Assembly: GCA_022539475.1 (NCBI GenBank)
Contig: VCMS01000232.1
Coordinates: forward strand, 39,770 to 103,769
DNA: 64,000 nt
Direction: 5' to 3'
Source of the DNA: Gracilaria domingensis
Lineage: Eukaryota; Rhodophyta; Florideophyceae; Gracilariales; Gracilariaceae
The notes below the pieces were generated by a model. It was not told where the DNA came from, did not search any database, and worked only from the letters and a program-made list of their open reading frames with translations. A program made the position numbers and the translations under genes. Below are positions 53,701 to 63,947 of the stretch, piece after piece. How positions within the stretch are numbered: position 1 is the stretch's first letter; each line of letters starts with the position of its first letter.

Positions 53701-56147
53701 TCCAAGCGGGACAGTGCATCAGCCTGAGTGTTCAGGAGTCCTTTCTTGTAACGGATTTCGAAGTCGAATTCCGACAAGCGAAGTCTCCACCGCATCAAGC
53801 GGCCAGATGGCTCTGCTATAGAGAGTAGCCAGCGTAATGCCGAATGATCGGTATGGACAATGAAGCGGGTCCCATAAGATAGGGCCGCAGTGTCTGTAAC
53901 GCCCAGACAACTGCCAAGCACTCCTTCTCGGATACCGAGTAATTCCTCTCGTGAACGTTGAGGCTCCTTGACCAATACCCAATTGGCAATCGCTCGCCAT
54001 CATTGGTGGTCTGGAATAGGGCACAGCCGACTTGGTAGTCGCTCGCATCCGTATCTACTGCATATGGCAGACCAGCCCTAGGCAGGGATAAAACAGGTGG
54101 CGATGTCACCGCGTCCACGAGCGACGAGAAAGCCGCGACCTTGCGGTCATCAAATTCTTCCAGGTCGACTGGCTGGCCTTTGCGAAGAAGCTCGTTCAGA
54201 GGTGCAGCGATATCCGCGAAGTTCGGAATGAAGCGGCGATACACATTGCACAAGCCGAGAAAAGATCGGAGTTCCGTCTGCGTCCTCGGATGCCTAGCCT
54301 CTTTGAGGGATTTCACGCGTACTTCGTCAATCGAAAGCCGTCCCGGACGGATAACATGGCCGAGATACCTGACGGTTTCGGTAAAGAACTCACACTTCTT
54401 GAGCTTGAGCGTAATGCCTGCATCGCGTAGGACTCGCATCACATCCCGTACGTGGGTCAAGTGCTCATCCAGGTTGCTGGAGTAGACAATGATGTCATCC
54501 AGGTATACCAGGCAAGTCTTCCACTTAAAGCGGGCTAGCAAAATATCCACAGCTCGTTGAAAAGTGGCTGGCGCGTTCGTTAACCCAAAGGGCATCCGAT
54601 TGAATCGGTACAATCCTTCATGACAAACGAAGGCTGTCTTGTCACGATCCTCAGCCCTCACGGGTACTTGCCAATAGCCCAATTCGCGTCTAGGGTTGTG
54701 AACACTTTCGCGTCGCCCAATGAATCGATGCATTCATCCATTCGTGGGATAGGATACACATCCTTGACCGTAGCCGCGTTTAGCTTGCGGTAATCGATGC
54801 AAAATCGCCAAGACCCATCAGCTTTGGGCGCGAGCACCACCGGCGATGCCCAAGGTGACTGAGCCGGCTCGATAACTCCAGCGCGGAGCATCTTCTCAAC
54901 TTGAGCTTTCTCCTCCTGCCGAGCTGTCGGTCCTGCCCTGTAAGGGTGCTGTGAAATGGGCCGAGTATTCGGTAGCAAATCAATCCGATGTTCGGTAATA
55001 CCAATCTTACCCAGAGTGCCATCCCACATGGGCGTGAACTCCTCAAGCATGTGCCGCAATTTATCGCGGTGAGTCTCTGGGACATGTTCAAGATCCAGAG
55101 ACTCCAGTTCCTGTACTGCCTTATCCTTCGTGTCAGCAGCACTCAGGTCCGTATCATTACTGTCCGACGAGGTCGGCATTGCCTCCTTCGACAGGCTGCG
55201 GTTATTTGCATCCGACGAAGTCGGCGTAGCATCTTCCGACGAACTGTTCGGTCCAGTCGTTTCGGAATTGTTCCGTTCCGCCTCCCCTCCTCAGCTTCGA
55301 GGATTCCGAGAACCTCGGCAATAGAAACCTGAGTAGGCACTATAGCCACAGGATGCGGAAGCAACGAACCAATAACTTGGCTCCTAACCAACCGTTGAGA
55401 AAAACGGCTGAAGTTCGCAACCAGCACCTGAAAAGGCTTCTCGGGTTCGACGAAAACAATCCCATTAGCGAGGGCAAGCTGATGCTTCTCCTGTAACGCA
55501 GGCAACGGTTGTACCGTTTGTAAGCCACATTGTGGGGAGGTCACAGTAACCCAGACCTGTGATTCAGGCGGGATGGAAATGGGCCGAGCTACTCGGAGCT
55601 TTGTAGACTTCCGTTCATCGGCTGTAGGCTTCTGCGCAGCAGGCAATGGCACTTGCTTCTTCAGAGCCCTTCTAAGGGGTCGCCGAACGATCGGTACAGT
55701 AGTCCCATCTTCCATCTCGATGGTTCGCTTCCGCGGTCGAATTGCATCGACGAAGCGGTCACAGAAGTCGCAGCCGAGGATAACCGGCGCAGCGAGTTGC
55801 TTGCAAACCAAGAAATCGAGCTTCGCCACGTAGCGGCCAAGCCTGACGAGCAGGTCTATTACTCCCACAGTCGAAAGTGGCCGATTGTTCGCATCCGCTA
55901 TATCAATCTGCGGCGCCGCACGAACGCGAGACCGCAAGTGCGGCGGAATCATAGACTCAACCAAAAAGTTTGGCCCAGCTCCTGTATCGAGCACGGACAA
56001 CTGCCGAACCATGTACTGGTCGGAAACACCTAGGTCGGCGTAAACTTTGTAGTTACGTTTCGCCATGACCAGGACTCTATCCGGGAACCGGCTGTTCTTA
56101 GACCGTATCCACGGGCGACGCAAGACACCAAGGTGCTCAGAGTCCAC
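50766..56147 (-). CDS. E1 pol: protease, RT, RNase H, integrase, chromodomain (homopolymer frameshifts)
   Basis: From ATG 56147. Protease S-V-L-D-T-G-A-G and I-L-G-C-D-F. RT F-C-I-D-Y-R-K-L-N, M-P-F-G-L-T-N-A-P and catalytic Y-L-D-D-I-I-V-Y-S. RNase H D-T-D-A-S-D, T-D-H-S-A-L and A-D-A-L-S-R-L. Integrase H-L-S-H with A-H-P-G, C-S-D-C and V-A-I-D-L-L-G; D2 is at about 52.96 kb, followed by R-F-N in the DDE Glu region at about 52.86 kb. Then comes a Pro/Ala/Glu-rich linker of about 450 codons (52.4-51.0 kb) and a chromodomain, E-E-Y-V-I-D-R-L-I-S-H and Y-R-V-R-W-Y-G-Y, at 50971-50766 ending L-D-K-A-Q-V-G-stop. The frame changes at six places; each is mended by one base in a homopolymer, so I treat this as one gene read badly. 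The linker is unusually long for a gypsy integrase tail. Confidence 0.82.
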
Positions 56148-56263
56148 GTCTGTAGTGGCCAGTTTCCTCGAAAGGATTGTGACCGGGGAGCGAGGCTTCG
56201 CAGCCTCAGGCGCACTAAACCCCGTCGCTGGGGGCGCCTCTCCATTGCTGGAGGCTCCCTTGC

Positions 56264-58273
56264 TCAGTTTTTCTGAGCGTCGCCGCCAATCTGCGGAGGT
56301 TGCGGTTCCGCAGGGGCGGCTACAGTTCCACCATTCGATGGCACCGTTTCCTGGTTTCCAGGCTGAGTCTCCGCCTTCGCACGAAGGTACGATTTGTCGG
56401 GAACACGTTCCCGCTCGGCGGGCGTCAACGACTCATACTGAGGCACTATCTTCGCCATATCCCGTATGGGCATTAAGCAATTCGGAGCGATGTGCCCTGG
56501 CCTGTAACAGGTATGACAAATAAGGTGACGAAGAAGATCCGCGTTGGGCGGCCGGCGCTCCTGTCGAGGAGGATACGGGTCCCTCCATCCAGGGCGTTGG
56601 CTTCGATATCCGCCAGAGTGCGGCACGGGCAATGCCGGGACTTGACGTCCGGCGTACAGAGCGGGGTCTGCATCCACTGTAGACTGCTCCGTCGTCGACG
56701 GCAATTCCGAACTCGGCATTGAACCATCGTCCTGTAACAGGTGCAGGTTATCATAACCCCCTTGAACAGAACCTCGCGAATGAGGCAGTGAGGAGTCTCG
56801 GCCTTCTACATGAAGGAGTCGGCGCGTGCGCGCCTTGATGCCAGTGCGTGCTCGAGCTGCATCTCCCTCCGCTTGGGCAAATTGAACGAGTTCCAGATAG
56901 GTAATCCGGCGTTTGTTCTCCCGATAATGGGCTACCAACGTCCGAATTGATCGGTCCAGTCCATCAACAAACATCGTACACCGCTCGGCTGCGGAGAACA
57001 CGTTGCCACATCTGTGGAAAGCCTTATTGAGGCGGGTCGAATAAACGGTTTCCGACTCTTCGGCTCCTTGCTTCGTGTCTCGTAGCGCGAGTATGGCACC
57101 TTGTATCGCATTGCCTGTCGCGTAAGAGCGCAGGAGATATTGTACCGCTTCCGGCCAGCACGTAACTCCTCCTTCGGAGGCGCGAGACGACCCACGAACC
57201 GAATTGAATTGATCTTCGGCTACACCCGTCAAAAAGTACGGCAGCGCGATGTAGACCTGTGCCTCACTCATCCGAAGTACATCGGCTTCCGCTACGAAGC
57301 GGCTAAGAAAATCCAAGACCAGAATTGGATCTTCCCCAGAGAACTTGTGGGGCTTTAGCGTGAGCTCCATTTGTCGGAGATGATTTCGCACTTTGCCAGT
57401 CCCACGTGGGGTCCTCTGTGGCGTCGTGTCATCAAGCCGATAATATCGGTAAGATAGCAGCTTCCGATACAGTAAGTTTGTCGGCTTCAACTCCTTCAAT
57501 CCGAGGTGTCTCCGTCCTTTCGTACGGCCTCGTGCAACGCCAGAAGTGGCTTCAGTAGCCCGCGAACGGGATGCACGATAGCGAGAGCGCTCTTCCGCGC
57601 TGTCCGAAGAGTCGGTAGACGATCCCTTTTTGGGGCCCTCCTCATCAGAAGAGGATGAAGAAGACGAGTCAGACTCAACCTTGACCTTCTTCTTTGCCGG
57701 ACGATCCCGGGAACGGCGCGAGTGCTGAGAACCCTCAGAAACCGGGGCTCCCGGCGCAACAGCATCAGATACGATGATTTGCTCGACCGTCTCCAGACGG
57801 GTAGCCAGGCGGTCCAGGCGTGCGGCAGCCTGCTCGTGCAGACCAGCCGACACCTGTCGGTGTTCCATAATCTGGTTGACATCAGACCGTAAAACACGGA
57901 CGTCGCTCGAAACATCCCGGACACCGGCTTCATCGAGCCGTTGCCGGAGCTTCGTAATATCCCGGATGAGGCCCACTTGGGAGTTCTGCAGGATGCGAAC
58001 CTGAGCCTCTAATTCACGGAGGGTATACTCGTCGGACCGCGACGACATAACGTCAACCGCTGCGGCGGCATCAGCCGCAGGTGCGGTTTCAGTTGGCCCA
58101 CGAGTGGGTGGGGTCCCGTTATCAGAACGGCGGCCCCGGGAAGCCGGTTTCGGGTCGCCATTGCCTGGGACCTCCAGTGCGTCCTTCGGCAACGGAGGCA
58201 AACTTGCCGGCAAGCCGGACGAACCGGGCACAGAAGCGGCACGTGGCGCGCCACTCCTGCGACGGGAGGACAT
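56264..58273 (-). CDS. E1 gag
   Basis: An intact 669-residue ORF from ATG 58273 (M-S-S-R-R-R-S-G). Order: Pro/Gly-rich basic N-terminus; coiled coil about residues 80-170 (L-R-E-L-E-A-Q-V-R-I-L, then heptads); Ser/Asp/Glu-rich and RS-rich linker; box L-S-Y-R-Y-Y-R-L; capsid-like core F-S-G-E-D-P-I-L-V-L-D-F-L-S-R-F; canonical CCHC knuckle C-H-T-C-(x4)-H-(x4)-C near residue 590; acidic C-terminus. It is the best-preserved of the four related gags in the window (A-, B, E1, E2). The stop is 114 bp before the first pol ATG, so pol may need reinitiation, frameshifting or a separate message. Confidence 0.9.
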   Translation of the reverse strand: MSSRRRSGAPRAASVPGSSGLPASLPPLPKDALEVPGNGDPKPASRGRRSDNGTPPTRGPTETAPAADAAAAVDVMSSRSDEYTLRELEAQVRILQNSQVGLIRDITKLRQRLDEAGVRDVSSDVRVLRSDVNQIMEHRQVSAGLHEQAAARLDRLATRLETVEQIIVSDAVAPGAPVSEGSQHSRRSRDRPAKKKVKVESDSSSSSSSDEEGPKKGSSTDSSDSAEERSRYRASRSRATEATSGVARGRTKGRRHLGLKELKPTNLLYRKLLSYRYYRLDDTTPQRTPRGTGKVRNHLRQMELTLKPHKFSGEDPILVLDFLSRFVAEADVLRMSEAQVYIALPYFLTGVAEDQFNSVRGSSRASEGGVTCWPEAVQYLLRSYATGNAIQGAILALRDTKQGAEESETVYSTRLNKAFHRCGNVFSAAERCTMFVDGLDRSIRTLVAHYRENKRRITYLELVQFAQAEGDAARARTGIKARTRRLLHVEGRDSSLPHSRGSVQGGYDNLHLLQDDGSMPSSELPSTTEQSTVDADPALYAGRQVPALPVPHSGGYRSQRPGWRDPYPPRQERRPPNADLLRHLICHTCYRPGHIAPNCLMPIRDMAKIVPQYESLTPAERERVPDKSYLRAKAETQPGNQETVPSNGGTVAAPAEPQPPQIGGDAQKN

Positions 58274-58410
58274 CGTTCACCGACACAGTCGGCCAATGGG
58301 CAACCAAAACAACTTCCGAAAACGGACAATGAGAGAACCGTAAGAACGGATATTCCCAACTATCTGGGCTCTAATCAAACGAACCAGCTCCAACGATTGT
58401 TGGCCAATAA

Positions 58411-58434
58411 AGCCGATTCTAAGTCGGGAGACCA
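58411..58434 (-). other. primer-binding site of E1
   Basis: Minus strand TGGTCTCCCGACTTAGAATC, 3 nt inside the 5' LTR. It is complementary to a tRNA 3' end reading CTAAGTCGGGAGACCA. Same site in A- and E2. Confidence 0.8.
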
Positions 58435-58437
58435 GTT

Positions 58438-59294
58438 TGTGGTGCAAAACCCTCGACGGGAAAACAACAAGCCGCGTCGCGAACGAGCACCTCAGGGTGT
58501 TCAGGCCCTGCTCCCTGTGAAGGGCAGTCGAGCGGCAGAACCCTCCGATAGGGCCAACACGAGCCGGGTGTAAATCCGGGTGGCCCCGATCTGGGCGTGC
58601 AGTCGGAGGTAGAAGGGGTAGAATCGGCGTAGGTATCCGGATGGTTCCGGCGAGCCACAGCGAGTGGGGGTATCCAGCCCAACGGTATGGGACGACAAAA
58701 GATCAACAAACGAGCCGCACTGCGGAGCACTGACTCGCGATAAGCGGGAAAACTCCCGAGACAAATAAAACAAACCTACAATGTAGGGCAGAGTAGCGAA
58801 AGCCGTAAGACGGAAATGAAAACAATAAAATAGATACGGAAAGTGCCGTGACGACGGATTAGTACTCCTCAGGGACGGAGGTTGGTTGATCAGCCCGGAA
58901 TTGCGGCGGTATTCCCCAGGATGGGGCTGGTGACCGTGCGCAAGCGGCAAGAAGATCAGAGCCAAAGGCCTCGTTGAGGTTTACTTCCCGTACAGTGGCG
59001 GCAAGTGCCGCCACTTATATACGGCACTTGAAAATATCAATTAAAATATCTAACTATCCGGCGCTGCCGGCCAATACACTACAGGTGTGCAACCGTGGCA
59101 GGCTTGCCACGGCGCACCCGCTATCGGGCCAACTTGGCACACGTGTGCAGAAATACTACCCTTCCTAGGCATAACCCAAAATAGGGCACTACCCCAGTAG
59201 CCTCTCATAACCTGAGGTGTCGAAGCCGATGACGGATCAACAAACTATGAAAAACACCTCGGTGCATCCCCACAAAAGGGCGTTTTGCTCTACA
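58438..59294 (-). repeat. 5' LTR of E1
   Basis: 857 bp, TGTGGTGCAAAACCC ... GTTTTGCTCTACA, followed by target copy ACCTT (59295-59299). Same length as, and inverted to, the E2 LTR at 60797-61653. Confidence 0.93.
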
Positions 59295-59797
59295 ACCTTC
59301 AGCCGGGTAACCCTGTCGGTAACCGCATTGACAGGATACTCAAGGCTGTAAATAAGTCACGCTTGGAGTGTAAGCCGATTGACCGCATTTGCTTGCCTCG
59401 TGACACCGTTACGCCACGTGTGCGTGATCTATGCGGTGACTGTCACCGTCACAAGTCACCTACTGTGTCGTGGACAGATCACAACTGTTCGACCAATCAC
59501 ATATCAGCTTTGATCAGCCAATCAGGTTGGGGCGCCGGACGTCACCGTGTACTTGTGGACCACGTGAACAAGTTGCAGATACCTTGCCACCTGTGCGACC
59601 TGTGGTGTAAGGACGCTTTGGCTTACTGTCATCACGTGCTGACACAGGACCATCAGCTTCGTGTAAGCTCATTTCGTGAGTATGCCACCTTTGCCACGTT
59701 GCCAACTGGTGATCCATTTACTAAGGTGAACAAGACTCCGAAAGAATCGGTTGATACCATTAGTGACGTCATCAAATATTTCAAAGCTAAGCATTAA
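59295..59797 (+). pseudogene. ORF1 of F, 3' part with U1-type zinc finger
   Basis: Continues the ORF begun at 47055 after the E1 insertion and runs to TAA 59795-59797 (168 codons). It is Arg/His-rich with D-L-C-G-D-C and a clear finger, P-C-H-L-C-D-L-W-C ... H-H-V-L-T-Q-D-H, spacing C-x2-C-x12-H-x5-H, the U1/matrin type. The tail is helical (T-I-S-D-V-I-K-Y-F-K). U1-type fingers bind RNA or DNA ends. No named family recognised. Confidence 0.6.
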
Positions 59798-59934
59798 CCT
59801 AAGATAAATTGAATTGGTAATTGAATTAAGTAAAATTTGAATTGAGTTTAGAAATTTGAAGATATTTGAATTAAATTTGAAGATTGAATTGAGTCAAAGT
59901 TCGCGTGAAATTACAAAAGTACTTATATTTTAAA

Positions 59935-60796
59935 ATGTCTAATCCTCCTCAAGCTCAATTTCAACAAAGTGTGCAAGCCATTCAAGAACTACAGCAGCAA
60001 GTAGCTCAACTACAAAACCAACTAAATAATGCTAATCGTGCCTTTGTGGGTTTCGTTAATAGTAACCAGCCTAACACTGCATTAAAAATTGGTAAACCAG
60101 AAAAGTTCTCCGGTAAGAATGCTCGTAGTTGGATAAAATGTTTAGAGAATATTTTTCTAGGCATGACTAATGAACCATCCGAAGAACAAAAAATTAAATA
60201 TGCTGTTAGCTATATGAGTGGGGACGCATTACAATGGTGGGAGTTAATTACTATTGATGGCAATGAAATTAAATCATTCAATGAATTTAAAGATAAACTC
60301 CTACAGTATTTCGAGCCTGTGAATAGAGAATTAACCGCAAGAAGAAAGTTATGCGAATTAAAGCAAATTGGAAAATTTAGTACTGTACGATCCTATAATC
60401 AAGAATTCACAAGATGGTTATTGCAAATTCCTACCATGACTCAAGCGGAACAATTATTCCACTATAGTCAAGGATTAAGAACAAGAACTCGAATTGAAGT
60501 AGAGCGAGCAGAACCATCAAATGTGCAAGATGCAATGAAAATTGCAGATAAATTAGATAATATATTCCGTAGTGGTACCTGGAATGTAAACCGTTTAGGA
60601 ACCACTAACAGTAGCAATCAAGGACCTGTTCCGATGCAAATTGGAAATATTAAAATGAGAAGAAATCCAATAATTTCTACGGACGAGAAAAAACGTTGTT
60701 GGGATAACAAATTATGCTTTATATGCAAAAAGAAAGGATGCTTTGCCAAGAACCACTATGGAAATAGGGTTCAAAGGGCATACAACCCAAAAAACT
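59935..60796 (+). pseudogene. gag of element F, cut by E2
   Basis: From ATG 59935 (M-S-N-P-P-Q-A-Q-F). Gln-rich coiled coil (residues 10-35), then the retrotransposon gag domain: N-A-R-S-W-I-K-C-L-E-N, Y-M-S-G-D-A-L-Q-W-W-E, F-N-E-F-K-D-K-L-L-Q-Y-F, L-K-Q-I-G-K-F-S-T-V-R-S-Y. The knuckle reads C-F-I-C-K-K-K-G-C-F-A-K-N-H, that is C-x2-C-x4-C-x4-H: His and Cys swapped relative to CCHC. The frame runs into the E2 LTR and stops at once (60799-60801). AT-rich codon use, unlike E1. Confidence 0.85.
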
Positions 60797-61653
60797 TGTA
60801 GAGCAAAACGCCCTTTTGTGGGGATGCACCGAGGTGCTTTTCATAGTTTGTTGATCCGTCATCGGCTTCGACACCTCAGGTTATGAGAGGCTACTGGGGT
60901 AGTGCCCTATTTTGGGTTATGCCTAGGAAGGGTAGTATTTCTGCACACGTGTGCCAAGTTGGCCCGATAGCGGGTGCGCCGTGGCAAGCCTGCCACGGTT
61001 GCACACCTGTAGTGTATTGGCCGGCAGCGCCGGATAGTTAGATATTTTAATTGATATTTTCAAGTGCCGTATATAAGTGGCGGCACTTGCCGCCACTGTA
61101 CGGGAAGTAAACCTCAACGAGGCCTTTGGCTCTGATCTTCTTGCCGCTTGCGCACGGTCACCAGCCCCATCCTGGGGAATACCGCCGCAATTCCGGGCTG
61201 ATCAACCAACCTCCGTCCCTGAGGAGTACTAATCCGTCGTCACGGCACTTTCCGTATCTATTTTATTGTTTTCATTTCCGTCTTACGGCTTTCGCTACTC
61301 TGCCCTACATTGTAGGTTTGTTTTATTTGTCTCGGGAGTTTTCCCGCTTATCGCGAGTCAGTGCTCCGCAGTGCGGCTCGTTTGTTGATCTTTTGTCGTC
61401 CCATACCGTTGGGCTGGATACCCCCACTCGCTGTGGCTCGCCGGAACCATCCGGATACCTACGCCGATTCTACCCCTTCTACCTCCGACTGCACGCCCAG
61501 ATCGGGGCCACCCGGATTTACACCCGGCTCGTGTTGGCCCTATCGGAGGGTTCTGCCGCTCGACTGCCCTTCACAGGGAGCAGGGCCTGAACACCCTGAG
61601 GTGCTCGTCCGCGACGCGGCTTGTTGTTTTCCCGTCGAGGGTTTTGCACCACA
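60797..61653 (+). repeat. 5' LTR of E2
   Basis: 857 bp, TGTAGAGCAAAACGCCC ... GGTTTTGCACCACA; inverted, near-identical copy of 58438-59294. TATA-like TATATAAGTGG at about 61069-61079. Confidence 0.93.
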
Positions 61654-61963
61654 AACTGGTCTCCCGACCTAGAATCGGCTTTATTGGCCAACAACCGTTG
61701 GGCTGGATACCCCCACTCGCTGTGGCTCGCCGGAACCATCCGGATACCTACGCCGATTCTACCCCTTCTACCTCCGACTGCACGCCCAGATCGGGGCCAC
61801 CCGGATTTACACCCGGCTCGTGTTGGCCCTATCGGAGGGTTCTGCCGCTCGACTGCCCTTCACAGGGAGCAGGGCCTGAACACCCTGAGGTGCTCGTCCG
61901 CGACGCGGCTTGTTGTTTTCCCGTCGAGGGTTTTGCACCACAAACTGGTCTCCCGACTTAGAC
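61406..61963 (+). repeat. 289-bp tandem duplication spanning LTR end and PBS
   Basis: 61406-61694 is repeated from 61695 on (offset 289), so two LTR 3' ends and two PBS copies follow each other (about 61656 and 61945). The join is at CCGTTGGGCTGG, a sequence resembling the normal leader CGTTGGAGCTGG. Confidence 0.9.
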
Positions 61964-62090
61964 ACAATCGTTGGAGCTGGTTCGTTTGATTAGAGCCCAG
62001 ATAGTTGGGAATATCCGTTCTTACGGTTCTCTCATTGTCCGTTTTCGGAAGTTGTTTTGGTTGCCCATTGGCCGACTGTGTCGGTGAACG

Positions 62091-63427
62091 ATGTCCTCCC
62101 GTCGCAGGAGTGGCGCGCCACGTGCCGCTTCTGTGCCCGGTTCGTCCGGCTTGCCGGCAAGTTTGCCTCCGTTGCCGAAGGACGCACTGGAGGTCCCAGG
62201 CAATGGCGACCCGAAACCGGCTTCCCGGGGCCGCCGTTCTGATAACGGGACCCCACCCACTCGTGGGCCAACTGAAACCGCACCTGCGGCTGATGCCGCC
62301 GCAGCGGTTGACGTTATGTCGTCGCGGTCCGACGAGTATACCCTCCGTGAATTAGAGGCTCAGGTTCGCATCCTGCAGAACTCCCAAGTGGGCCTCATCC
62401 GGGATATTACGAAGCTCCGGCAACGGCTCGATGAAGCCGGTGTCCGGGATGTTTCGAGCGACGTCCGTGTTTTACGGTCTGATGTCAACCAGATTATGGA
62501 ACACCGACAGGTGTCGGCTGGTCTGCACGAGCAGGCTGCCGCACGCCTGGACCGCCTGGCTACCCGTCTGGAGACGGTCGAGCAAATCATCGTATCTGAT
62601 GCTGTTGCGCCGGGAGCCCGGTTTCTGAGGGTTCTCAGCACTCGCGCCGTTCCCGGGATCGTCCGGCAAAGAAGAAGGTCAAGGTTGAGTCTGACTCGTC
62701 TTCTTCATCCTCTTCTGATGAGGAGGGCCCCAAAAAGGGATCGTCTACCGACTCTTCGGACAGCGCGGAAGAGCGCTCTCGCTATCGTGCATCCCGTTCG
62801 CGGGCTACTGAAGCCACTTCTGGCGTTGCACGAGGCCGTACAAAAGGACGGAGACACCTCGGATTGAAGGAGTTGAAGCCGACAAACTTACTGTATCGGA
62901 AGCTGCTATCTTACCGATATTATCGGCTTGATGACACGACGCCACAGAGGACCCCACGTGGGACTGGCAAAGTGCGAAATCATCTCCGACAAATGGAGCT
63001 CACGCTAAAGCCCCACAAGTTCTCTGGGAAGATCCAATTCTGGTCTTGGATTTTCTTAGCCGCTTCGTAGCGGAAGCCGATGTACTTCGGATGAGTGAGG
63101 CACAGGCCTACATCGCGCTGCCGTACTTTTTGACGGGTGTAGCCGAAGATCAATTCAATTCGGTTCGTGGGTCGTCTCGCGCCTCCGAAGGAGGAGTTAC
63201 GTGCTGGCCGGAAGCGGTACAATATCTCCTGCGCTCTTACGCGACAGGCAATGCGATACAAGGTGCCATACTCGCGCTACGAGACACGAAGCAAGGAGCC
63301 GAAGAGTCGGAAACCGTTTATTCGACCCGCCTCAATAAGGCTTTCCACAGATGTGGCAACGTGTTCTCCGCAGCCGAGCGGTGTACGATGTTTGTTGATG
63401 GACTGGACCGATAATTCGGCGTTGGTA

Positions 63428-63458
<31 letters not shown>

Positions 63459-63947
63459 GCCCATTATCGGGAGAACAAACCCGAATTACCTATCTGGATA
63501 CTCGTTCAAATTTGCCCAAGCGGAGGGGAGATGCAGGCTCGAGCACGCACTGGCACTCAAGGCGCGCACGCGCCCGACTTCCTTCATGTTAGAAGGGCCG
63601 AGACTCTCACTGCCTCATTCGCGAGGTTTCTGTCAACGGGGTTATGATAACCTGCACTGTTACAGGACGATGGTTCAATGCCGAGGTTCGGATTGGTCCG
63701 ACGACGGAGCAGTCCTACAGTGGATGCAGACCCGCTCTGTCACGGCCGGACGTCAAGCTCCCGGCATTGCCCGTGGCCGACTTGGGGATATCGAAGCCAC
63801 CCCCTGGATGGAGGGGCGCCGTATCCTCTCGACAGGAGCGCCGGCGCCCACGCGGATTCTTCTTCGTCACCTTTATTTGTCATACCTGTTGCAGGCCCAG
63901 GGCAAATCGCTCGAATTGCTTAATGCCATACGGATATGGCGAAGATA
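62091..63947 (+). pseudogene. E2 gag, frameshifted
   Basis: Starts identically to E1 gag and is frameshifted by CCCC to CCC at 62616-62618 and GGGG to GGG at 63026-63028. A 29-base C run at 63430-63458 sits where E1 has ordinary sequence (G-T-T-G-G-T-A-G-C-C-C). Beyond it the knuckle region is recognisable but shuffled among frames. The pol part lies outside the window. Confidence 0.8.
63430..63458 (+). repeat. 29-base poly-C run
   Basis: Uninterrupted C29 inside E2 gag; the E1 counterpart has three Cs. Confidence 0.95.

Larger units (their letters stand above)
47450..59294 (-). mobile_element. full-length chromovirus E1 with antisense ORF-X
   Basis: 11.8 kb, minus strand. LTRs 47450-48451 and 58438-59294, PBS, gag, protease, RT, RNase H, integrase, long linker, chromodomain (ending 50766), then ORF-X on the plus strand (48503-50282), purine tract and 3' LTR. 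The target duplication is ACCTT on the right (59295-59299) and AC(C)TT on the left. gag is fully open. pol is broken only by single-base slips in homopolymers (about 55284, 54678, 53876, 53320, 53290, 52427), so the real element may be intact. Confidence 0.9.
46508..60796 (+). mobile_element. element F: AT-rich gypsy-type element split by E1
   Basis: Plus strand: putative LTR/promoter, ORF1 (47055-47449 continuing at 59295-59797), AT-rich spacer, then gag (59935 on). Interrupted first by the complete E1 insertion (47450-59294) and then cut in gag by E2 at 60797; pol lies beyond E2, outside the window. Composition and gag type differ from elements A, B and E. Whether ORF1 belongs to F or is an older host gene next to it is open. 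Confidence 0.55.
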
